Shown here: positions 1-7,847 of the stretch, piece by piece | Layout: each line of letters starts with the position of its first letter | Position numbering within the stretch: position 1 is the first letter of the stretch | Source: Nitrospirales bacterium | GTDB lineage: Bacteria; Nitrospirota; Nitrospiria; Nitrospirales; UBA8639 | Assembly: GCA_022828225.1 (NCBI GenBank) | Contig: JAJEJG010000015.1 | Span: 54,578 to 118,577 of the forward strand | Length of the DNA: 64,000 nt | Reading direction: 5' to 3' | Program-made: the position numbers and the translations under genes | The notes under the pieces: model-generated | What the model saw: only the letters and a program-made list of their open reading frames with translations | The model's database searches: none | Told to the model about the DNA's origin: nothing

Positions 1-769
1 TCTTGTTCTTCACCACCTTGACGCGGACCCGGCTTCCGATCACCTCCTGACCATCCTTGATGGACTCGATCCGCCGGATGTCCAACCGCACCGAAGAATA
101 GAACTTCAGGGCGTTCCCGCCGGTCGTCGTTTCAGGATTGCCGAACATCACGCCGATCTTCATCCGAATCTGGTTAATGAAAATGACGGTGGTCAGGGAT
201 TTGGAAATGGCCCCCGTCAATTTGCGAAGGGCCTGCGACATGAGGCGAGCTTGGAGCCCCATGTGCGAATCGCCCATTTCCCCTTCGATTTCCGCACGGG
301 GCACCAGCGCGGCCACGGAGTCTACAACCACCAGATCGATCGCCCCGCTTCTCACCAGCGTCTCGGCAATCTCCAGGGCTTGTTCTCCGGTGTCGGGCTG
401 GGCCACCAGCAGGTCGTCGGTCTGCACCCCCAGTTTTTTCGCATAGGACACGTCCAAGGCATGTTCCGCGTCAATGAACGCCGCGGACCCGCCGGCTTTT
501 TGCGTTTCGGCAATGGCATGAAGACACAGCGTGGTTTTCCCCGAGGATTCCGGACCGAAAATTTCCACCACCCGGCCTCGCGGCAACCCGCCGACTCCCA
601 AGGCCAGATCAAGGGCCAACGACCCCGTGGATGTGGCCGGCACGTCCTCCGACACGTCACCCGTGCCCAGTTTCATAATCGAGCCTTTCCCAAACTGCTT
701 TTCAATTTGGGTCACCGCCAGTTCCAATGCCTTCATTTTTCCCTGATTCTCCGAATTTCGATCGCCCAT
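1..769 (-). CDS. recA: Recombinase RecA (C-terminal part cut by window edge)
   Basis: RecA forms ATP-dependent filaments on single-stranded DNA, drives strand exchange and triggers LexA cleavage. The translation begins [20 protein letters not shown] and carries the Walker A segment GPESSGKTT near residue 75, which is diagnostic. The ATG at 769 has a strong GAGGAGG ribosome site five bases upstream. About 256 residues are present; the last visible residues (VRVKVVKNK) correspond to the end of the core before the VAPPF segment, so the C-terminal domain lies beyond base 1. It follows cinA and thpR on the same strand, an order known from several phyla. The 114 bp gap from thpR could hold its own promoter; I see no clear LexA box. 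Confidence 0.97.
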   Translation of the reverse strand, partial: MGDRNSENQGKMKALELAVTQIEKQFGKGSIMKLGTGDVSEDVPATSTGSLALDLALGVGGLPRGRVVEIFGPESSGKTTLCLHAIAETQKAGGSAAFIDAEHALDVSYAKKLGVQTDDLLVAQPDTGEQALEIAETLVRSGAIDLVVVDSVAALVPRAEIEGEMGDSHMGLQARLMSQALRKLTGAISKSLTTVIFINQIRMKIGVMFGNPETTTGGNALKFYSSVRLDIRRIESIKDGQEVIGSRVRVKVVKNK

Positions 770-883
770 AACGCCTCCTCGATTCAAGCTGTTACGTCCC
801 TATCATACTGAAAATCCGGGAGAAGGCCAACTGTCCCGTGTCAAGACCCATTCGACTTCGCTCAGGGCAAGCGGCGGCCAGCC

Positions 884-1456
884 TCACGCCTGCAAGGAGA
901 CGTCCCACAATTTTGTATAGATCGGTCCAGTTTGCCGAAGGTCGCTCTTGAACAAGGTGATCCGTTCAACGGGTAACGGTCCGCAGGTGAAGGGGTCCGT
1001 CAGCACGCCCAACGAGTTCAACGCACGCCCGACTTCACGATGATCTTTTTTGACACGAGCCACGGTCAGGTGCGGGCGAAACGGTCTGTCCTCTTGAGGA
1101 AACCCCAAAGGGACCACGGCCCGACCCACGCAATCAGCCAACTGGGACAGGCTATCCAGGGCCCCGCCAAGCCCAATCCACAACACACGGGGTGACCGGT
1201 GATCCGGAAATACGCCGAACCCTTTGAGTTCAACCTCAAAGGGAGAAACATGAGAAATCGCCGGCTCCACCGCATGGCGGATTTGATCGACTTGGCTCTC
1301 AGTCGTTTCACCGAAAAACTTCAGGTTGACATGGAGATTTTCGATCTTGCTCCATGAGAGTCCGGGAAGCTCTCGTTTGACCGTTCGCAGATTCTGCCCT
1401 ATGGCCGAATGCAGAGCGAAAGGCAGATCAATCGCCAAAAACGTCCGTAGTCCCAT
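884..1456 (-). CDS. thpR: RNA 2',3'-cyclic phosphodiesterase (2H family)
   Basis: This 190-residue protein belongs to the 2H phosphoesterase family (ThpR, formerly 2'-5' RNA ligase LigT), which opens 2',3'-cyclic phosphates on RNA. The two catalytic motifs are expected as HxT/S-x: the second is intact (RPHLTVARVKK, about residue 128), while the first reads NLHVNLKFFGE (about residue 42), so its usual Thr is Asn. The N-terminus RTFLAIDLP is typical. The ATG at 1456 is preceded by GAGG. It lies 9 bp after cinA and upstream of recA, which supports co-transcription. Family assignment is firm; full activity with the altered first motif is uncertain. Confidence 0.88.
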   Translation of the reverse strand: MGLRTFLAIDLPFALHSAIGQNLRTVKRELPGLSWSKIENLHVNLKFFGETTESQVDQIRHAVEPAISHVSPFEVELKGFGVFPDHRSPRVLWIGLGGALDSLSQLADCVGRAVVPLGFPQEDRPFRPHLTVARVKKDHREVGRALNSLGVLTDPFTCGPLPVERITLFKSDLRQTGPIYTKLWDVSLQA

Positions 1457-1465
1457 TAGGCCTCG

Positions 1466-2743
1466 TCAAAAAGAAGCATGGCACAACCATCGCCGCAACA
1501 CGTCGAGCGCCCCTTGCGACGACCGGATTTTAATCGATTCCCGTTCTCCATGAAAACGGAATTCCTTTGTAAAGGACTTCTTCGCCGTGGCCAGCCCCAC
1601 GTAGACCAGGCCGACGGGTTTGTGTGGCGTCCCGCCACCGGGTCCGGCTATGCCCGTCACGCTCAGGCCCACGTCCGCTTTGCTCCTCATTCGAATACCC
1701 TGCGCCATGGCCTTGGCGACCTGTGCACTCACCGCTCCATATTTTTTCAACAGCGATTCGGATACCCCAAGCAGTTCGGTCTTCGCACGATTGCTGTAAC
1801 ATACCACTCCCCGGTCTACGTACGCCGAACTTCCGGCCACCTGAGTCAGGCGATGCGCAATCAGCCCGCCCGTACAGCTTTCCGCCAATGCAACGGTCAA
1901 TCCCTGATCGCGAAGCTGTTGTCCCACGACTTCTTCCATGGTCTGTCCGTTGCTGGAGAAGACGTACTTCCCCAATTCGGCAATCACAGCGTCCATCAGA
2001 CGATCAAGTGATGTTGGAGCGTTCACGACGGATTTTTTCGCAAGTCGACGTTCCTGAATATTCGCTGATTGCGTTAGCGACACCGTAACCCCGAATGAAG
2101 AGGCCAGAAGACCGAGACGGAAAGGGCCGGCGGCAGGAATGATCCCCTTGAGCCGACGATCGACCTCTCCTTCAAGAAGCCCGAATGTGTGAATCGTCCG
2201 GGATTCGATGGCCGGCGACAAAAGCCCTTGTCGCCGGAGCAGCGGAAGAAGCGATTCCGCGCACATCCGGCGAGCCTCATGGCTGACCCCGGGCAAACAG
2301 ACGATCCAACTACGCTTCCACTGTACGGCAAAGCCGGGAGCGATCCCTGCAGAATTCCACAGCAGGATGGCGCCTGTAGGCAGGAACGCCTGCCGGCGCT
2401 GGGTGTCGGTGACGGGCCTTCCGGCCGCTTGCAAGCGCGTTTTGATGGATGTGAAGGCACGGGGCCGAAGGCGTAGCGGTTTACCGGTTACCTCTGCCAC
2501 GGCCTCACGGGTCACGTCGTCAACGGTCGGACCGAGTCCTCCGGTGATCAATACAAGTTTCGCCCGCTTGGCCGCATTCGTGACCGCCACGCCTATGTCA
2601 TCGACGTCGTCCCCGACCACGGACTTGAACCGGACTTCGATCCCATGCTTCGCCAGCGACGCGCTGAGAAAAAGCGAATTGGTATCCACCCGTCCGCCGA
2701 GCAACAGTTCGGATCCGACCGCAATGATTTCAGCCGCAGTCAT
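1466..2743 (-). CDS. cinA: CinA-family NMN amidase / MoaB-like protein
   Basis: A 425-residue CinA protein. The N-terminal MoCF-like domain opens AEIIAVGSELLLG and contains ITGGLGPTVDDVT, the fold that in family members acts as an ADP-ribose pyrophosphatase. The C-terminal domain has the nicotinamide-mononucleotide amidase signature ALAESCTGGLIAH with Ser and Lys residues typical of PncC. The reading frame is open further upstream to 2905, but that extension has no CinA similarity and overlaps the preceding barrel gene, so the ATG at 2743 was chosen; no good ribosome site is visible there. It heads the conserved cinA-thpR-recA set, linking nucleotide salvage with the DNA-damage gene. Confidence 0.93.
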   Translation of the reverse strand: MTAAEIIAVGSELLLGGRVDTNSLFLSASLAKHGIEVRFKSVVGDDVDDIGVAVTNAAKRAKLVLITGGLGPTVDDVTREAVAEVTGKPLRLRPRAFTSIKTRLQAAGRPVTDTQRRQAFLPTGAILLWNSAGIAPGFAVQWKRSWIVCLPGVSHEARRMCAESLLPLLRRQGLLSPAIESRTIHTFGLLEGEVDRRLKGIIPAAGPFRLGLLASSFGVTVSLTQSANIQERRLAKKSVVNAPTSLDRLMDAVIAELGKYVFSSNGQTMEEVVGQQLRDQGLTVALAESCTGGLIAHRLTQVAGSSAYVDRGVVCYSNRAKTELLGVSESLLKKYGAVSAQVAKAMAQGIRMRSKADVGLSVTGIAGPGGGTPHKPVGLVYVGLATAKKSFTKEFRFHGERESIKIRSSQGALDVLRRWLCHASF

Positions 2744-2778
2744 GAATACAAAGGGAAGACAAGGAGGGTCAGAACGAC

Positions 2779-3768
2779 CTAGAAATGATACTTCAGGTTT
2801 ACGCTGAGGCCGAAAAATTCCACGTCGTCGGTCTTGAACCGGCTCCAGACCGGTTCGCTTCCGTCTCTCCGCAGAGTCAGCGGGTGACTGCGTAGGAGTT
2901 CCCAATCGACGCGATCATCACGGAAAGAACTGAAGTTGACCCAACGGCCCTTGAGACCCAGCGACGTAGCCTCCGTGATTGCGTAATCTACCCCAAACAG
3001 AATCTGGAAACCATAGAGCGTGTCCCTGATCGTGGTTTGGGCCGCGCTGACCGTTCCGGCGAGATTCCGTCGAATCTCGTCCGCATTGGGCAATCCCACA
3101 CCCGTTCGGATTCTGTCCGGGTCGGGGTTCCTTGCCCAGAGGCCTCCATACTCCATCTCGGTAAACCCCACGCCACCCCCGATCCCGATATAAGGGGTAA
3201 ACCGGCTGGTGTTGATGAAGTCATAATACAGGTTCCCGAACAGGTTATGTGAAGTCAGGCTGCCTATCCGGTCCGTCGTTCGCACAATTTCATCTCTGAT
3301 CTTGTCTCTGCTCTCACCCGATTCCGTAAGAATCTCTGATGTCTGATCATAATTCGCTTGCCTGAAAAAGTACTCCAGTTCCACGCGGAATCCGCCTAAA
3401 GGACTGTTTGGATTTTGTTGTGAAAACTTGTAGCCTGCCGCCGCTCCGGCGAGAATGCCCGTTGCCCCGTCAAACTCATTCTGCCAGCGGCTGCCCGAAC
3501 CGCGATTGGGGCCGGTGCAGTTATAGGTGCGGTACGGTTTCCCGCCGGAATCGACTTCGTCGCTTGTTTCGACTTCACCATAGCGGGGATTGATGTATTC
3601 ATCGCAGACGCTGGCGCGGTCGTTGCTGGTTCCGGTGGTATTCAGCCCACTGGCGAAGTTGGCTCCAACCTCGCCGCTGACGTAGAACCCCGAACCCGCA
3701 AGAACCGAGCCCGGCACGACCACCCACATGCCGATGACGAGCGCCAAGAATAGAGAGAAATATTTCAT
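2779..3768 (-). CDS. Outer-membrane beta-barrel protein, array copy 1
   Basis: A 329-residue exported protein with a clear signal peptide (MKYFSLFLALVIGMWVVVPG, cleavage near VLAG), alternating-residue beta strands such as FTPYIGIGGGVGFTEMEYGG, and a C-terminal LKYHF ending in phenylalanine, the BAM-recognised signature of integral outer-membrane barrels. It resembles small porin or surface-antigen barrels with a cysteine pair in the first long loop. It is the distal member of a three-gene tandem array on the minus strand and is very similar to the neighbouring copy. AAGGAG lies 7 bases before the ATG. A family A repeat pair separates it from copy 2. Substrate or role cannot be read from the sequence. 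Confidence 0.85.
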   Translation of the reverse strand: MKYFSLFLALVIGMWVVVPGSVLAGSGFYVSGEVGANFASGLNTTGTSNDRASVCDEYINPRYGEVETSDEVDSGGKPYRTYNCTGPNRGSGSRWQNEFDGATGILAGAAAGYKFSQQNPNSPLGGFRVELEYFFRQANYDQTSEILTESGESRDKIRDEIVRTTDRIGSLTSHNLFGNLYYDFINTSRFTPYIGIGGGVGFTEMEYGGLWARNPDPDRIRTGVGLPNADEIRRNLAGTVSAAQTTIRDTLYGFQILFGVDYAITEATSLGLKGRWVNFSSFRDDRVDWELLRSHPLTLRRDGSEPVWSRFKTDDVEFFGLSVNLKYHF

Positions 3769-3856
3769 TGTTTTCTCCTTGTTTTTCCGAAATGCCTATA
3801 CAGACTTGTCGCCTACACATCAAGGGATGCAAAGGACACGCGTTGGGTCCAGTCCT

Positions 3857-3980
3857 TTTCCTCCCCTTTGTAAGGGGAGGATAGGAGGGGTAGAATCAAC
3901 CGTGCATGAGTAGAGTTCGCCATGATAGCCGCAAACTCTACCTCCCCTTGCCCCTCCTTACAAAGGAGGGGAAAAGGAGA
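3857..3980. repeat. Family A composite inverted repeat, about 124 bp
   Basis: Two roughly 40 bp arms (3857-3895 and 3936-3980) are near inverted copies; each contains its own short palindrome (CCTCCCCTTTGTAAGGGGAGG in the left arm, CCCCTCCTTACAAAGGAGGGG in the right). The arms are separated by about 40 bp including GCCGCAAAC. The same arm-centre-arm arrangement recurs at 38047-38192 and single arms recur elsewhere in the window. It looks like a short non-autonomous MITE or REP-like element. It sits between barrel copies 1 and 2 and could also fold as a strong RNA hairpin that ends or stabilises transcripts. Confidence 0.8.
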
Positions 3981-4024
3981 GGAAGCCTGAGTGCGAGACT
4001 ATTATCGTGCCCATCACGGGTTTT

Positions 4025-4984
4025 TTAGAAATGATACTTCAGGTTCAGGCTGATGCCGAAAAATTCAAGATTGTCGGTCTTGAGCCTGCCTGATACGGGT
4101 TCGCTTCCGTCTCTCCGAAGATTCGGCGGGTGACTGCGTAGCGGGTCCTAGATGAAGTCGTCACTTAAGGAACCGAACCTGACCCAGCGCCCCTTGAGCC
4201 CCAGCGACGTAGTTTTCGTGATGGCGTAATCCACCCCGAACAGCACTTGGAACCCCAAGAGCACGTCGCTGAGCGTGGCTTGCCCGACGCTGACCGTTTT
4301 GGCGAGGTTCCGGCGGATTTCGTCATAATTGGGCAGATCCGCCCCAGTCGAGATCTTGTACGAACCGTCGTCGTTCATCGAGTCTTCGTTCCGCGCCCAC
4401 ACGCTGCCGTACTCCATATCCGTGAATCCCACGCCGCCGCCGATCCCGATATAGGGCGTAAACCGGCTCGTGTTGCTGAAGTCATAGTACAGATTCCCGA
4501 ACAGATTGTGCGAGGTGATACTGCCTATCCGGTCCGTCGCTTGCACAATTTCATCCCTGAGTTTCTGCCCTTGTGTACCCACCCCGAGAGGAATATCGGC
4601 TGTCTGATCATAGTTGGATTGCCGGTAGAAGTATTCCAGTTCCACGCGAAGACCACCCAAGGGGCCGTTCGGATTTTGACCCGCAAAACTGTAGCCTGCC
4701 GCGGCTCCGGCCAGAAAGCCCGTTGCCCCGTCGAACTCGTTCTCCCACCTTCCGCCTACACTGCGATCGGGGCCGATGCAGCGAGGCATTTCCCGGTATC
4801 GAGGATTGATGTATTCATCGCACACACTGGCCCGGTCGTTGCTGGTTCCGGTCGTATCCAGGCCGCTGGCGAAATTGGCTCCGACCTCGCCGCTGACGTA
4901 AAACCCCGAGCTAGCCTGGGCCCAGCCTGGGGCAACCAACCACGTGACGATGACAAAAACCAAGAATGGAGAAGTGTATTTCAT
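4025..4984 (-). pseudogene. Outer-membrane beta-barrel protein, array copy 2, interrupted by nonsense codon
   Basis: Signal peptide (MKYTSPFLVFVIVTWLVAPG) and barrel strands closely match copy 1. The reading frame stops at a TAG at 4148-4150 after SLSDDFI. Translation past that stop in the same frame continues for 40 codons, DPLRSHPPNLRRDGSEPV and onward, ending at LNLKYHF and a TAA at 4025-4027. Copy 3 reads VWDPLRSH at the same place, so a tryptophan TGG appears to have become TAG. The truncated product lacks the last strand and terminal Phe needed for barrel insertion. Ribosome site AAGGA lies 8 bases before the ATG at 4984. A sequencing error or stop readthrough cannot be excluded. Confidence 0.85.
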
Positions 4985-5094
4985 TGCTTTTTCCTTATTT
5001 TTCGAGAGCAATACAAAACGATGGAAGGTGCGTACGGCGGGTTGAGGCGCTCAGCCGGCCCGGTCGTTCCGGGCCGGCAAAAGAGTACGGATTC

Positions 5095-6066
5095 CTAGAA
5101 ATGATACTTCAAGTTCAGGCTGATACCGAAAAACTCGATGTCGCTGGTGCTCATATTCCCTGATACCGGATTGGTATTATTTGCTCCCACGTAGGGTGCG
5201 TGGCTTCGCAACGGATCCCAAACAAGACCGTCGCTGAAATCACTAAACTTCACCCACCGGCCCTTGAGGCCCAGTGAGGTCCGCTCGCTCAGGGTATAAT
5301 CCACCCCGAAGAGGATCTGGAACCCCCAGAGAACGTCCTCCAGCGGCGTATGCGTGGAACTGGACGAGCCGGTCAAGCGATCCACATACACCTCATTATC
5401 GGCCAAGTCCTGGCGGCCATCATCGATCAGGCCCTGCTTGATCGCCTCTTTATCCAACGTCCGGGTCCAGTTGCTACTCCAGCCCGCCGTGGTGATGCCC
5501 ACGCCCCCGCCAACCCCGAGGTAGGGCGTAAACCGGGTGTCGTTGTCGAAATCGTAATACACGTTGGCGAACAGGTTGTGGGAAATGACGCTGCCCAAGG
5601 TTTCATACGGCCCGGATGCAAATTCACCACGGTCAATCTTCTGCTGGGTCGCCCCGGAGAGCCCGCGAACCTGGCTGCTCTGATTATGGCGCGATTGTCG
5701 ATAGAAATATTCCACCTCCATGCGGATCCCGCTGAAGATATGCTGAGGATTATTATCGCCAATGCTATAACCAATGGCCGTCCCGAGGAGAATGCCCTGC
5801 CCACCGTCAAAATCGACCGCCCAATCCGGGATAAACGTGTTGGTGTATCGAAAATCATCGGCCCTACATCCTGAGAGGCCAGGATTGGTCAAGGCATCAC
5901 AATGGCTGGCCACGTCGTTGCTATCTCCCGTGAATCCCACACTTTTAGAAAAGTTGGCTCCCAGGTCGCCGCTCACGTAGAACCCTGAGTCGGCCTGCGC
6001 CCAGCCCGGCGCGATCACAAAAGCGACCAAAGCGAGGATCAAGAATAGAGAAAGGTATTTCTTCAT
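5095..6066 (-). CDS. Outer-membrane beta-barrel protein, array copy 3
   Basis: A 323-residue barrel with signal peptide (MKKYLSLFLILALVAFVIAP, cleavage near AQA), FYVSGDLGANFSK at the mature N-terminus, the shared strand FTPYLGVGGGVG, and the ending ISLNLKYHF. It is the most divergent of the three array members, differing mainly in the predicted loops, for example the cysteine loop HCDALTNPGLSGC. The start at 6066 has AAGGAG 7 bases upstream; the open frame upstream of it is lysine-rich and without similarity. A good sigma-70 promoter with a tandem 17 bp repeat lies about 45 bp upstream, so this is the first gene of the array. Gene duplication with loop divergence is the likely history. Confidence 0.85.
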   Translation of the reverse strand: MKKYLSLFLILALVAFVIAPGWAQADSGFYVSGDLGANFSKSVGFTGDSNDVASHCDALTNPGLSGCRADDFRYTNTFIPDWAVDFDGGQGILLGTAIGYSIGDNNPQHIFSGIRMEVEYFYRQSRHNQSSQVRGLSGATQQKIDRGEFASGPYETLGSVISHNLFANVYYDFDNDTRFTPYLGVGGGVGITTAGWSSNWTRTLDKEAIKQGLIDDGRQDLADNEVYVDRLTGSSSSTHTPLEDVLWGFQILFGVDYTLSERTSLGLKGRWVKFSDFSDGLVWDPLRSHAPYVGANNTNPVSGNMSTSDIEFFGISLNLKYHF

Positions 6067-6108
6067 TGCTTTCTCCTTTTTATGAGGATTAAAAAAAAAG
6101 AACATACA

Positions 6109-6155
6109 AGTATAAACAAATAGTTTATTTAGTCAACAAGTTTATTTAGTCAACA
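6109..6155 (-). promoter_or_regulatory. Promoter with perfect 17 bp tandem repeat upstream of the barrel array
   Basis: On the minus strand TTGACT (6136-6131) is followed 16 bases later by TATACT (6114-6109), a near-consensus sigma-70 promoter. The -35 lies inside the second of two perfect head-to-tail copies of a 17-mer, 6139-6155 and 6122-6138 (TGTTGACTAAATAAACT on the minus strand). The upstream copy carries a second TTGACT. The block is AT-rich compared with its surroundings. The duplication could form a pair of activator or repressor sites, or simply double the -35. Confidence 0.7.
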
Positions 6156-6231
6156 GTGCAGTAAGTTTTATTGCAGAACGTTTATTCCACTACAGAAACC
6201 GAGTTTTGGGCTGGAGAAAAACCCGCAACCT

Positions 6232-6840
6232 CTATGGAATGCCTGAAAACTCCACGTCGAACGAGACTGCGTCCCCTTGACTCGGGAACACCATGATCGT
6301 GGTCTTCGCGTTCGGCTCGAAGGCGTCATATTGAAAGGAGCCGATGACCTTGGCCTTGTAGCGTGGAGCCTTGGGCCAAGCTTTTGTCCGCTGGGCCACC
6401 CCGTCGAATCGCACCTTCAGAGGCTTCACCAGTTTCTCGCCTTGTTTCAACACCATGTAACTGTCGTCGGCAAAGGTCCGCGTTTCGCCGAAGATCGTTA
6501 CGCTCACGAGCATGCTTTCCCCGGCCAGAATGCGCCGGACTTCCGTTTCGGAAGGCGTTTCTCCCCGCAAGCCAAAATGGCTCGCCATCACGGTCAGGCC
6601 GTTCATTTTGGTCATCAAGAACCCCTTTGGGCGCAATTCCTCGTCCGACCCGAACCAGGCATACAGACGATTCGGCAGCACGCGGTCTTTAGCCGCCTTG
6701 AGGCCTTGTCTGACGGCCTGTTCGACCTGCATGGTCGTCGGAAATACCTCGATCGCGCGGCTTTCCGTAGCCGGAACGCCTAACATTGCACCAATGCACA
6801 AGAGGCAAAAGCCCCGGAGAAAGGTCTCGGGCCGCCACAT
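6232..6840 (-). CDS. Exported protein of unknown function
   Basis: A 202-residue protein with a signal peptide (FLRGFCLLCIGAMLGVPA, cleavage near ESRA). The mature part mentions no recognisable catalytic motif: it starts IEVFPTTMQVEQAVRQGLKAAKD and ends in a likely beta domain, FEPNAKTTIMVFPSQGDAVS. I do not recognise the family. The frame is open up to 6978, but that stretch overlaps the divergent promoter of the heme gene; AGGAG sits 8 bases before the ATG at 6840, so this start is preferred. It is divergently transcribed from the coproheme-decarboxylase gene. Confidence 0.75.
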   Translation of the reverse strand: MWRPETFLRGFCLLCIGAMLGVPATESRAIEVFPTTMQVEQAVRQGLKAAKDRVLPNRLYAWFGSDEELRPKGFLMTKMNGLTVMASHFGLRGETPSETEVRRILAGESMLVSVTIFGETRTFADDSYMVLKQGEKLVKPLKVRFDGVAQRTKAWPKAPRYKAKVIGSFQYDAFEPNAKTTIMVFPSQGDAVSFDVEFSGIP

Positions 6841-6964
6841 AGGCATAGCTCCTGCAATGGATGATCGATGGGACCGGGGTTTCCGCAATGGCACCCCCTT
6901 GCTCACCAGTGCGAATCGTATACGGCTTTTCTGACACGGATTCAAGGATACTCCGGACACTTCG

Positions 6965-6996
6965 TTGACAACGCGCATAGAAAATTGATAGATAAT
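6965..6996 (+). promoter_or_regulatory. Sigma-70-like promoter of the heme-protein gene
   Basis: A perfect -35 hexamer TTGACA (6965-6970) is followed by an AT-rich stretch ending TAGATAAT (6989-6996). With the -10 read as ATAGAT or TAGATA the spacer is 17-18 bases; GATAAT would give 20. Transcription would start near 7003 and leave about 65 bases of leader containing the inverted repeat at 7016-7040. Confidence 0.6.
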
Positions 6997-7015
6997 CGGC
7001 CTACAGATTACTTCT

Positions 7016-7040
7016 GAACCGCTGATTAAATCAGAGGTTC
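7016..7040 (+). promoter_or_regulatory. Inverted repeat in leader of the heme-protein gene
   Basis: GAACC (7016-7020) pairs with GGTTC (7036-7040) and CTGAT (7022-7026) with ATCAG (7030-7034), around a TAA centre and one G/A mismatch. The 25 bp dyad lies between the promoter and the ribosome site. It could be an operator or, as RNA, a hairpin just upstream of the Shine-Dalgarno. No T-run follows, so it is not a terminator. Confidence 0.6.
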
Positions 7041-7067
7041 CCTTAATATGTCCGGGGAGGAGTTCCT

Positions 7068-7775
7068 ATGGCTGCAGGAGAACAACCAGCCAAACGGCAG
7101 TACGTCAATTTCATCTTTTTCAAAGTCGATCCGGCGTGGCGGAGACTTCCCCATGACGAACGACAAGCCGGTAAGCAGGAATTCACCCGGGCCATCGAGG
7201 AATTCACCGGCAAAGTCATTGTCGTCCCCTATTCCACTGTCGGCATTCGCGGTGATTGTGATTTCCTGCTTTGGCGCATTTCCTATGATCTCGAGCTATT
7301 TCAGGAGCAAATGTCCAAGGCGTTGGCCACCGGACTCGGGAAATATCTGACGATCCCCTATTCCTACCTTTCGATGACAAAACGTTCGGTCTACGTGGAC
7401 AACCACGTACACGAAGGTCAGGAAAGCCGCCGGTTGAAGATTACCCCCGGTCGCAGCAAATACATTTTCATCTATCCCTTCGAGAAGACCCGTGAGTGGT
7501 ATCTCCTGACCAAGGCCGCCCGGCAGGGCATGATGGACGAGCACATTGAAATCGGCCACAAATACCCGTCGGTAAAACTCAATACGACCTACTCCTTCGG
7601 GTTGGATGACCAGGAATTCGTGGTAGCGTTTGAAACCGACGAACCGCAGGACTTTCTTGATCTCGTCATGCACCTGCGGGAAGCGGAAGGAAGTCGCTAC
7701 ACGAAACGGGACATCCCTATCTTCACCTGTGTCATGAAGAGCCTCAAGGAAGCCCTCGACACCCTCGGCGGGTAA
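7068..7775 (+). CDS. Chlorite-dismutase-family heme protein, probable coproheme decarboxylase
   Basis: The 235-residue translation belongs to the Cld/HemQ superfamily. Family marks are GMMDEH (His159, expected heme ligand), TYSFGLDDQEFVVAFE (174-189) and EGSRYTKRDIPIFT (207-220). True chlorite dismutases have an Arg about 13 residues after the heme His and TVKRKLYHSTGLDD; here this region is SVKLNTTYSFGLDD with no Arg. Tyr136 in FIYPFEK matches the catalytic Tyr of coproheme decarboxylases. I therefore infer the last step of the coproporphyrin-dependent heme route (ChdC/HemQ), not chlorite detoxification. GGGGAGGAG precedes the ATG. It has its own promoter and a structured leader. Other coproporphyrin-route genes are not in the window. 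Confidence 0.85.
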   Translation: MAAGEQPAKRQYVNFIFFKVDPAWRRLPHDERQAGKQEFTRAIEEFTGKVIVVPYSTVGIRGDCDFLLWRISYDLELFQEQMSKALATGLGKYLTIPYSYLSMTKRSVYVDNHVHEGQESRRLKITPGRSKYIFIYPFEKTREWYLLTKAARQGMMDEHIEIGHKYPSVKLNTTYSFGLDDQEFVVAFETDEPQDFLDLVMHLREAEGSRYTKRDIPIFTCVMKSLKEALDTLGG

Positions 7776-7847
7776 TCCTGCTACCCGGTTTTCACTACGC
7801 GGTCTTCCTTTCGTCCTTCCTAACCCAACTCTGTTTCCGGGAGCCCG

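Noticed and set aside
2744..2905. N-terminal extension of CinA
   Set aside because: The added residues lack CinA similarity and overlap the barrel gene; ATG 2743 starts the conserved MoCF domain.
7068..7775. Perchlorate or chlorite respiration gene
   Set aside because: The Arg expected in chlorite dismutase is not present and no perchlorate reductase genes are near.
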